From an uncultured Alteromonas sp. (lineage in GTDB: Bacteria > Pseudomonadota > Gammaproteobacteria > Enterobacterales > Alteromonadaceae), in assembly GCF_913058315.1 (NCBI RefSeq), contig NZ_CAJXQY010000001.1, positions 1-64,000 of the forward strand: DNA of 64,000 nt. The letters are read 5' to 3'. Below the pieces are notes generated by a model that saw only the letters and a list, made by a program, of their open reading frames with translations, had not been told where the DNA came from and did not search any database. How positions within the stretch are numbered: position 1 is the first letter of the stretch; each line of letters opens with the position of its first letter. Below, piece by piece: positions 49,155 through 57,190 of the stretch. Both the position numbers and the translations under genes were made by a program.

Positions 49155-50504
49155 TTATGCCATTGTGACGTATTCTTCGGCGCTGGTGGGGTGAATGGCA
49201 ATACAGGCATCAAAGTCAGCTTTGGTTGCGCCCATCTTAATCGCCACGCCGAAGCCTTGCAGGATTTCATCCATGGCGTAGCCAATGCCATGTAAACCCA
49301 CCACTTTCTGTTCTTCACCGGCACAAATCAGCTTCATACTGGTAAGTTGGCGATGATGGGTGACAGCGGTATACATGGCCGCAAAGTTAGAGCGGTAAAT
49401 GGTCAGGTTATCTTTACCGTACTTTGCTTCAGCCTCACTTTCAGTCATGCCTATGGTGCCAATGGGCGGATGGCTGAACACTACGGTGGGAATCAAATCA
49501 TAATCCAGATGAGCATTGGTCTGACCGTTAAACAGACGCTCGCTTAGCATTCGACCGGCTTTAACCGCGACCGGCGTTAATTCTGGCTGGCCGGTAATAT
49601 CACCTACGGCATAAACGCCCTCAACGTTGGTGTTCTGAAATTTATCCACCACAATCTGACCATTGTGACGCAGTTCTACGTCGGTGTTGTCCAGCCCAAT
49701 GGATGCGGTATTTGGCTTACGGCCGGTGGCCCAGATCAGGCAATCAACGGTAAGCGTATTGCCATCGGTTAACGCCAGTTCCAGGTCGCCGTTGTCCAGC
49801 TTAGTGACCTGTTTGATTTCGGTTTTTTCGTGAATATCGATGCCTTCTTCCAGCATCAGGGTTTTCAGCGTTTCCTGTAACATGGCGTCAAAGCCGCGCA
49901 AAGGTAACTCCTGACGTAAAATGGAATGGGTTTCACTGCCCAGTGCATGCAGGACACCCGCCAGTTCCACACCAATGTAACCACCACCTACAACCGCTAC
50001 GCGTCTTGGTTGCTCGTTGAGTTCGAAAAAACCGTCGGAATCGATGCCGTGCTCTGCTCCGGGAATATCCGGGCGGAAAGGCTTACCGCCAGTAGCGATT
50101 AAAATATGCGGGGCAGTGTACTGCTCACCGTCCACTTCTACGGTGGTGTTATTGACAAACCGGGCAAACCCTTTAAGCAGGGTCACCTGATTGTTGCCCA
50201 GCACCCGGTCATAGGAGGCATGGATGCGAGAAATGTACGCCTGACGATTTTTAATGAGCGTGGACCAGTCAAATTTATTGACCGTTACATCAAAGCCATA
50301 GTCCGGCCCGTACTTATGTATGGCCTCTGCCACCTGGGCACCGTACCACATGGCTTTTTTAGGCACGCAGCCCACATTCACGCAGGTACCGCCCACGGCT
50401 TTTGCTTCAATAAGCAGGACTTTCTTGCCGTGTTTTGCTGCCCGGTTAGCAGAAGCAATACCGCCGCTGCCGCCGCCAATACAGATATAGTCAAACTCTT
50501 GCAT
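49155..50504 (-). CDS. gor: Glutathione-disulfide reductase
   Basis: [49 protein letters not shown]-terminal [14 protein letters not shown]-like [16 protein letters not shown]. Confidence 0.95.
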   Translation of the reverse strand: MQEFDYICIGGGSGGIASANRAAKHGKKVLLIEAKAVGGTCVNVGCVPKKAMWYGAQVAEAIHKYGPDYGFDVTVNKFDWSTLIKNRQAYISRIHASYDRVLGNNQVTLLKGFARFVNNTTVEVDGEQYTAPHILIATGGKPFRPDIPGAEHGIDSDGFFELNEQPRRVAVVGGGYIGVELAGVLHALGSETHSILRQELPLRGFDAMLQETLKTLMLEEGIDIHEKTEIKQVTKLDNGDLELALTDGNTLTVDCLIWATGRKPNTASIGLDNTDVELRHNGQIVVDKFQNTNVEGVYAVGDITGQPELTPVAVKAGRMLSERLFNGQTNAHLDYDLIPTVVFSHPPIGTIGMTESEAEAKYGKDNLTIYRSNFAAMYTAVTHHRQLTSMKLICAGEEQKVVGLHGIGYAMDEILQGFGVAIKMGATKADFDACIAIHPTSAEEYVTMA

Positions 50505-50819
50505 CGCAAATTCTCTCGTCTTAGTTGTGCTGCTATTGTGCATGATTTCGTATAACCGGACAAACTTACTCGCCGGTTCTTTGCAGGCATGCCTCTGCCC
50601 GGAGTTATCTTAAGGACCCGTTAGCCGGCTGTTTACTTTCAGTGGCTGCCCGACGCTCTGAACAATTTACAGGAGCATGCATAATTTACTTTGCGTCACG
50701 CTCATTTGTGACAGTTGGAAAACACGCCTGACGGCGCTGGAGGTCAGTCTTGATAAGGGGTTTAAGCATTTTGTGTCATTTCGGCACAGGCTATGCAACT
50801 TCCTAATCGTACAAATTTA

Positions 50820-50843
50820 AAAGGTTGAAACATTTCAGCCTTT
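50820..50843. promoter_or_regulatory. Near-perfect inverted repeat in the dps leader
   Basis: AAAGGTTGAAA-ca-TTTCAGCCTTT (one T/G mismatch, wobble in RNA), about 27 bp before the ATG. Confidence 0.5.
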
Positions 50844-50870
50844 ACGCATTTTCAAAGAGCAGGAGGAATT

Positions 50871-51383
50871 ATGAGCAACGTAAAAATTGCAGAATTTACC
50901 GCACCAGGCATTAAAGACAATGCAGCAAAAGATGTTATCTCTGTGCTTGATGACCGAATGGTCGCCCTGATTGATTTACAGCTTACGCTGAAACACATTC
51001 ACTGGAATGTGGTAGGTCCGAATTTTATTGGCGTGCACGAAATGCTCGACCCTCAGGTTGAGGCCGTACGTGAGATGACCGACACCATTGCAGAGCGTAT
51101 TGCCACCCTGGGCGGTGTGCCGGTGGGCACGCCAAAGGCTATTGTAGATCGTCGCCGCTGGGACGATTACTCAGTGGGTAAAGGTCTGGTAACCGACCAT
51201 CTCACTGCGCTGGACAAAGTGTATAACGGTGTCAACGAAGATCACCGTAAAGCGATTGATTCACTGGGTGAACTGGACCCGGTATCTGAAGACATGGTCA
51301 CCGGACAGCTGGCACAATTGGAACAATTCCAATGGTTTGTCCGAGCCCATATCGAATCGGCCACCGGCGAACTGAAAAGCTAG
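50871..51383 (+). CDS. dps: Dps-family DNA-binding ferritin-like protein
   Basis: LIDLQLTLKHIHWNVVGPNFIGVHEMLDPQVEAVREMTDTIAERIATLGG. Confidence 0.95.
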   Translation: MSNVKIAEFTAPGIKDNAAKDVISVLDDRMVALIDLQLTLKHIHWNVVGPNFIGVHEMLDPQVEAVREMTDTIAERIATLGGVPVGTPKAIVDRRRWDDYSVGKGLVTDHLTALDKVYNGVNEDHRKAIDSLGELDPVSEDMVTGQLAQLEQFQWFVRAHIESATGELKS

Positions 51384-51430
51384 CCGTAAACAGTAACCTT
51401 TCTTTCTTCATGTGTGAAACTTCCCGTTTT

Positions 51431-51462
51431 GCCCGTAGCCATTTGGTTACGGGCTTTTTTTT
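51431..51462 (+). terminator. Terminator after dps
   Basis: GCCCGTAGCC-attt-GGTTACGGGC followed by TTTTTTTT. Confidence 0.9.
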
Positions 51463-51518
51463 GCCTAAACAAACCCAACACCTGTATAGTGTAGTGCATT
51501 GCTATAATATGTAGCGAA

Positions 51519-51743
51519 TTGAATGGTGAGGCTTGTATGGGAATCGTAAAAATTTCAGACCAACTGCACGAGGAAGTGCGCAAGAACAGCCTGGTGATGG
51601 AACGCTCAATGAATTCTCAGGCTGAGTTCTGGATGAAAATAGGCCGGTTAGCAGAGCAAAATCCTTCGCTGACTTACGAACAAATTCTGGAGCAGGAGAT
51701 GCGCCAGCAGAAAGTACAAAAGGTCCGTCTCATTAATGAGTAA
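51519..51743 (+). CDS. ParD-like (ribbon-helix-helix antitoxin-like) protein
   Basis: MGIVKISDQLHEEVRKNSLVMERSMNSQAEFWMKIGRLAEQNPSLTYEQIL. Confidence 0.8.
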   Translation: MNGEACMGIVKISDQLHEEVRKNSLVMERSMNSQAEFWMKIGRLAEQNPSLTYEQILEQEMRQQKVQKVRLINE

Positions 51744-52524
51744 CGTGAAAATTAAAACGCCACAGGAAGTGGCTTTAATGCGTGAGGCCGGCCAGTTACT
51801 GGCCCGCGTATTTGGTGCGCTGGACGACTTCGTTGCCGCGGGAGTAACCACCATGGCAATCAACGACTTTGTGGAGCGCTACATTATGGATACGCTGCAA
51901 AGTCGCCCTGCCAGCAAAGGGCAGTATGGCTACGAATACGCGCTAAATACCTCGGTGAATGAGGTGATTTGTCATGGCGTACCGTCGGTAAGTAAAGCCC
52001 TTCGTAAGGGGGATATTGTTAATCTGGACATCACCCTGGAGAAAAACGGCTACATTGCAGATAGCAGTAAAATGTACTGTGTGGGGGAGGTTTCACCGCT
52101 CGCCCACAAGCTCGTAAAAGTGACCTACGAGGCGCTGTGGAAAGGGATTGAAGTCGTCAGACCGGGGGCCAGAGTCGGTGATATCGGCGATGCCGTACAA
52201 CGTCATGCTGAGCAGTACGGTTATAGTGTAGTAAGAGAGTATTGTGGCCATGGTATTGGCCGGGAAATGCATGAAGAGCCGCAAATTCTGCATGTAGGTA
52301 CACCCAACACCGGCCTGATTTTGCGTGAAGGGATGGTCTTTACCATTGAACCCATGATTAATCAGGGAACCCATAAAACCAAGCTGAAAAAAGACGGCTG
52401 GACAGTGATCACCCGGGATCGCAAGTTATCGGCACAATGGGAACACACCATTGCCGTCACAGCAGACGGATACGAAGTACTGACACTGCGTCCTGAAGAG
52501 GCGTTAACAAAAAACGTAAACTGA
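51736..52524 (+). CDS. map: Type I methionine aminopeptidase
   Basis: Metal ligands conserved: NLDITLEKNGYIADSSKM, YCGHGIGREMHEEPQ, FTIEPMIN, SAQWEHTIAV. Confidence 0.95.
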   Translation: MSNVKIKTPQEVALMREAGQLLARVFGALDDFVAAGVTTMAINDFVERYIMDTLQSRPASKGQYGYEYALNTSVNEVICHGVPSVSKALRKGDIVNLDITLEKNGYIADSSKMYCVGEVSPLAHKLVKVTYEALWKGIEVVRPGARVGDIGDAVQRHAEQYGYSVVREYCGHGIGREMHEEPQILHVGTPNTGLILREGMVFTIEPMINQGTHKTKLKKDGWTVITRDRKLSAQWEHTIAVTADGYEVLTLRPEEALTKNVN

Positions 52525-52566
52525 GCGGTGTGCGACAGCCAGATTTAAAGGCTGTCGCCGGCCGGG

Positions 52567-53859
52567 CTAAACCGTTTCCTCATTATTTTCATTTTCAATG
52601 ACTATCTCAAACTGACGTTTGTGCTCGCGCTCATATTGCTTCAACTTGCCAATGGTCGCCGCGGAAAAAACATGGCCTGCGGGCAATAGCAGAATATGAT
52701 TATCATTATACAGGTTATTGCCTAATACCATGCCTGCTGTCAGCTCGTCACTGGAGAGGTGATTCTCGATAAAGCTGGGCTTATCGATGTTATTATCGGT
52801 GAGCAATAAATCCAGAATTTCGCCGTCGTAGCGGGTATTGCGGTGTTTTTTGAGCTCAGCTTTAGCGTCTCTGGGTTCCATGCGCTGCGCACTCAAACGG
52901 CCGCTTACCAAACGCCAGTAGTCGCGCGCAATCGCATGAATGCGGGCACCCAGAGGGATTTCCTTGGCCACTTTGTGGTATAAACCGCTGCCATTGTAGT
53001 GTTCGAACTGAAATTCGATGATCTCACTAATGGGCTGCATATGTTCGGCCGGAGCCAGGATCATCTTCGCCAGATGCGTCTGTGACATATAATCTTTCTG
53101 CTGCTGATAAGTGAGCTTGGCAAAGGGCGGACGGAAATTCTCCGGTTGTAATCCTAGCAGTCCCAGTTCGCCTATCAGGCTGGCATAGGTATAAAGGTTT
53201 CTCTCGTCTGTGCTACAGCCAAGTTTCGCGGCCAGTTTTTTACTGAGCTCGCTAACCTCAATGGCAAATTTGCCATCGATATCAGGGTTAATGGAAATAA
53301 CATTAAACAGCACCTGCTCCAGAGCACGGTTGCGGGTTTCAATACGATTAAGCGCCGCCTTGATTTGCCGGGTACGTTTCTGGACCGTTTTTTCGAGGTC
53401 ATTATTGACTTCTTTTAACTTGGCATTCTGCAGGCGGGTAAGCTTTTGCAGGCGAGCATTCTCGTCCTTAAGCTTGATCCGTTCCAGCCCTTCTTCAATG
53501 GTATTAATCAACTCCTGATTATCCCAGGGTTTTTGCAGGTAACGATGTATACGGCCCCGGTTGACGGCTTTGATAGTGGCGTCGATATCCGCAAAGCCGG
53601 TCAGTACCACTCGAAACGTGTCAGGGTATTTGGCCGCGACCTTTTCGAGCAGCTCGGCACCGGTCATGTTGGGCATTTTCATGTCAGAAATCACGACATG
53701 CACGGTTTTCTGCTCCATGATAGCAAGGGCTTGTTCACCGCTCTCTGCCAGTGTCAGATCTATTTTTAACGAAAACAGCGCCCGCTTAATAGAGCGTAAA
53801 ATGTTCTGTTCGTCATCAACACAGAGTACGGAGTATCTGGGTGATTCGGTATTCGGCAT
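52567..53859 (-). CDS. Response regulator with degenerate HD-GYP-like output domain
   Basis: YSVLCVDDEQNILRSIKRAL, VVISDMKMPNMTG, HRYLQKPWDNQEL; start trimmed to MPNTESPRYSV, preceded by GAGGAG. Confidence 0.88.
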   Translation of the reverse strand: MPNTESPRYSVLCVDDEQNILRSIKRALFSLKIDLTLAESGEQALAIMEQKTVHVVISDMKMPNMTGAELLEKVAAKYPDTFRVVLTGFADIDATIKAVNRGRIHRYLQKPWDNQELINTIEEGLERIKLKDENARLQKLTRLQNAKLKEVNNDLEKTVQKRTRQIKAALNRIETRNRALEQVLFNVISINPDIDGKFAIEVSELSKKLAAKLGCSTDERNLYTYASLIGELGLLGLQPENFRPPFAKLTYQQQKDYMSQTHLAKMILAPAEHMQPISEIIEFQFEHYNGSGLYHKVAKEIPLGARIHAIARDYWRLVSGRLSAQRMEPRDAKAELKKHRNTRYDGEILDLLLTDNNIDKPSFIENHLSSDELTAGMVLGNNLYNDNHILLLPAGHVFSAATIGKLKQYEREHKRQFEIVIENENNEETV

Positions 53860-53884
53860 AATAACTCCTCGATGAACCTGACCG

Positions 53885-55555
53885 CTAATTTTGCGTGACG
53901 GTTGGGTGTTGGTCATCCAGACCGTTAATAGGTAAAGCCAGTTCAAATACACTTCCTTCACCTGGCGTACTGGAGACATTAATCTGGCCACCATGCTCCT
54001 GAATAATGCCATAGGTAATAGACAAGCCCAGACCCGTGCCTTGTCCTTCGGGTTTGGTGGTAAAAAACGGATTAAACAGCTTGTCGATATTTTCCTGGCT
54101 TATTCCACACCCGGTGTCCTGAATCCGGACTTTTACGCTGTTGCCTTCCTGCTGTGTGCTGATACTGATAACGCCCTGTTTACCCGTGGCCTCAATTGCC
54201 TGGCCTGCATTAATCAGCAGGTTGGTAAAGACTTGCGTTAACTTGCCCAAATTAAAGTACACTTTCGGTAAATCTGCGAATTGCTTTTCAACCTTACAGA
54301 TATACTTCAATTTGTTATTAACCATTGTCAGTGTGGTGTTGAGGCAATGATTAAGGTCATAGTATTGCGACTCATCTGAGTCGATCCGGGAAAATATCTT
54401 AAGGCCTTTAACAATTTCACTGACCCGCTGAAGACCTTCTGTAGATTCTTCAATAAGGGGCCCGACATCTTCGCCGATAAAGTCCAGATCGTGCTGTGCA
54501 TAAAAAGCCTGAAGTTCGTCAACTCTGGCTTTCAATGCCTCAGTGGATTCATCGGCGTTGAGCTTTTTAGCCATATCCAGCAGGATCTGAAACAAAGACA
54601 AGTAATCTTTTAACGTGCTTAAATTACTGCTGACAAAGCCAATGGGGTTATTGATTTCATGGGCAACGCCCGCGGCCAACTGACCCACAGAAGCCATTTT
54701 TTCTGCCTGTAACAATTGTTGCTGGGTTTCTTTAAGGTGTTTGTTGGCATTTTCCAGCTCAGTATTTTTGTCACTTAATGCCTGGGTTCGTTCTTCAACG
54801 ATGTGTTCCAGTGAGCGGTTAAGTTCCCTGAGCTCATTCTGCGCCACACTTCGGTTCTCATATTCGACCGCCAGTGTATCGACCAGGGTATTAAATGACT
54901 GGGCCAGTTCTGATAGTTCATCTCGCCCTTTAATCTCAATGGAAACGCTTTTGTAGTGCTGCGTAGGGATAGCTTGCAGCATGTCCCTGGCACCCTGACG
55001 CAAGGATTTCAACTGGGATGTCAGATAAGTCCCCAGACCAAAGGAAAAGAGTGCCACTAACATCATTTCCAGCAGGGCCAGAGAAATGATCCAGTTACGA
55101 ATTTGGATCAGCGACGACTGAACGGATGTCACGTCGATACCAATCTGCACTTCACCGAAATACTCACCGGCTACGGTAATGGGTTCCCGGGTGTCATAAA
55201 TCGAATCGTCAATCCCCTTAACCGACGTATCCAGATTAAAGGGTCGCTCAGTAAGTCCTGCACGGTGACGTTGAGCGAGCATCCGTTGCTGGCTGTCGAT
55301 GACCCTGACATAAGCGATATCCGGGTTAGTCATGAGTTCTTCCACCGACGCTTCAAGGGATGCGAGATCGAGTGATAATAATGGATCCCGGGTTATAGAG
55401 GAGAACAGATTGGCCGTTGTTTGAGCTCGTTTCACCACGTTTTCTTCGATCAAATCATTAATAAAAGTGAGGCTGGTTATGATCAGCACAAGCAGCAGCG
55501 TCGCTTCAATGATTGCGGTACCGGCGATAGTTTTGGTGCGTAGTGAAAGGCGCAT
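53885..55555 (-). CDS. Membrane sensor histidine kinase (periplasmic sensor, HAMP, coiled-coil, HisKA/HATPase)
   Basis: Two TM segments; GQLAAGVAHEINNPIGFVSSNL; INAGQAI; QDTGCGI; GQGTGLGLSITYGII. Confidence 0.94.
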   Translation of the reverse strand: MRLSLRTKTIAGTAIIEATLLLVLIITSLTFINDLIEENVVKRAQTTANLFSSITRDPLLSLDLASLEASVEELMTNPDIAYVRVIDSQQRMLAQRHRAGLTERPFNLDTSVKGIDDSIYDTREPITVAGEYFGEVQIGIDVTSVQSSLIQIRNWIISLALLEMMLVALFSFGLGTYLTSQLKSLRQGARDMLQAIPTQHYKSVSIEIKGRDELSELAQSFNTLVDTLAVEYENRSVAQNELRELNRSLEHIVEERTQALSDKNTELENANKHLKETQQQLLQAEKMASVGQLAAGVAHEINNPIGFVSSNLSTLKDYLSLFQILLDMAKKLNADESTEALKARVDELQAFYAQHDLDFIGEDVGPLIEESTEGLQRVSEIVKGLKIFSRIDSDESQYYDLNHCLNTTLTMVNNKLKYICKVEKQFADLPKVYFNLGKLTQVFTNLLINAGQAIEATGKQGVISISTQQEGNSVKVRIQDTGCGISQENIDKLFNPFFTTKPEGQGTGLGLSITYGIIQEHGGQINVSSTPGEGSVFELALPINGLDDQHPTVTQN

Positions 55556-55564
55556 GACGTCGAC

Positions 55565-56413
55565 TTAGTAGTCCGGTCTCGACAGTGAATTAATACCTAA
55601 CGCGCGGATATCATTCCAGTCTTTATCTGCTGCGGCATCGAGTCGATTGAAATTGAGTTGTTTAAGTAAGGCCCTGCCTTGTTCGGTGGTAACCAGCTTT
55701 TCAAACGCAGCGGTCAGTAATTGCTGGTGGGCAAGGGGGACCCTGCTGTGCGCAGCAATCGCATGGCTGGTATATGCTTTACTTTGCCATAATATCTTAA
55801 GTTGTGATCGTTGCGATTCTGGCAAATGTTCCAGTGATCGGATAATGCCCCCTCCCGCCACAAAGAGTTCTTTTATTACATTAAGATAGACCGAATCGTG
55901 AGAATTTACATAACGGGGGTTAATACTAATGCCGGCACGATTCAGTTCGGCGCGGGGGATAATGCTCGCTGCAAAAGCCGCCGGGGCCGGAAAAGCCAGC
56001 GTTGACCCCTGCAATTGCTCAATATTCGTTATGTTGCTGTCTTTGCGTGTAACGATAATGCCCCGCAAGCCTTTTTCTGAATCCCGTACCAGCGGCTGAT
56101 AGTCAGCGCGGCTATGGAAAACGACATAGTGATAGGGGTTCATGTAGGCCAGGTCATAGCTGGCACGCGTTAACTCATCCTCAAAACTGGGGATGTCTTT
56201 TGCAGTAATAAAGCTTAATGACAGACCGGTTTCTGCAGACAGGTGAGCCAGCAGAGGGGTCCACATCTGAGCCAGTCGGAAAGCGGATTGTTGCGGTACA
56301 ACGCCGAAGGTATATTGTGCTGGCTGTTCTTCGGCGGCTTGTTTGCCGTTGTCTGAGTTAGCAAAAGCTTTTGTTATTCCCAGTGTTATCAGAATAAGAA
56401 GCACTAATTTCAT
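55565..56413 (-). CDS. PhnD-like periplasmic substrate-binding protein
   Basis: Signal peptide; YTFGVVPQQSAFRLAQMWTPLLAHLSAETGLSLSFITAKDIPSFEDELTRASYDLAYMNPYHYVVFH. Confidence 0.88.
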   Translation of the reverse strand: MKLVLLILITLGITKAFANSDNGKQAAEEQPAQYTFGVVPQQSAFRLAQMWTPLLAHLSAETGLSLSFITAKDIPSFEDELTRASYDLAYMNPYHYVVFHSRADYQPLVRDSEKGLRGIIVTRKDSNITNIEQLQGSTLAFPAPAAFAASIIPRAELNRAGISINPRYVNSHDSVYLNVIKELFVAGGGIIRSLEHLPESQRSQLKILWQSKAYTSHAIAAHSRVPLAHQQLLTAAFEKLVTTEQGRALLKQLNFNRLDAAADKDWNDIRALGINSLSRPDY

Positions 56414-56439
56414 TTCGCTCTCCGCTACTGCTGGCAGGC

Positions 56440-57000
56440 TTACGCCTGCATAAACTCTTCAAACAACTGGGTCAGGTCGTGGTTTGAAAAAGGTTTGGTA
56501 AGCGTTGCATCGGCCCCCAGGTCTTTGGCTTTTGCCAGACTGGCGTCGTCGAGCGCCGAAATAACAATAATTTTCAGACCGCGCTGGGACTCTTGTTCAC
56601 GGGTGTATTGCAATACACTATAGCCGTCCATCCCGGGCATACTCAGATCGAGTGTCATGACTCTTGGTGAGTGCTGACTCAACATCATGCCTGCCTGGAA
56701 GCCACCCGTAGCAATAAGGGTGTCATAACCTGCTCGGCGTGCTACCCGCTGAATTGACTTAGCGACTGGCATTTCATCATCAACTATCAGAATGAGAGGC
56801 GATGCTTCAGGCTTCAGGCTATCCGGAATTGGCATATTGTGGCGTTCCAGAAAATCGATGAAATCGTTAATCAGAACCCGGTTATTCCCACGACCAGGCA
56901 ATTTAAAGCCTTTTAGTTTTCCGCTTTCCAGCCATCGGATAACCGTTCGGAGGTTAACGTCGCAGTATTCTGCGATTTCGCCGGATGTCAGTGTTTTCAC
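56440..57000 (-). CDS. Excisionase/MerR-like HTH fused to a C-terminal receiver domain
   Basis: LTSGEIAEYCDVNLRTVIRWLESGKLKGFKLPGRGNNRVLINDFIDFLERH followed by LILIVDDEMPVAKSIQR...VMTLDLSMPGMDGYS...KPFSNHDL. Confidence 0.9.
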   Translation of the reverse strand: MKTLTSGEIAEYCDVNLRTVIRWLESGKLKGFKLPGRGNNRVLINDFIDFLERHNMPIPDSLKPEASPLILIVDDEMPVAKSIQRVARRAGYDTLIATGGFQAGMMLSQHSPRVMTLDLSMPGMDGYSVLQYTREQESQRGLKIIVISALDDASLAKAKDLGADATLTKPFSNHDLTQLFEEFMQA

Positions 57001-57190
57001 AGTTTATCCTCGTTGATTAAGGTTTAGACGAGCCACATTTATAGCACTATTAATCAAATATGGCAATTAAGCATTATGTATAATTTGCGACATTAGTGAC
57101 ATTGTGTTAATTTGTGACTGTCGAAAAATGAATATCTGTCTGCAAGGAGTCGCACGTCAGATTATTGTTATCATAAATGAGGTAGATAGC

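Noticed and set aside
51519-52524. Classical ParDE toxin-antitoxin system
   Set aside because: The partner gene is a complete methionine aminopeptidase, not a ParE/RelE toxin; reported instead as an unusual pair.
52532-52558. Strong terminator after map
   Set aside because: GCGACAGCC/GGCTGTCGC hairpin is real but lacks a T-tract, so terminator function is not supported by sequence alone.
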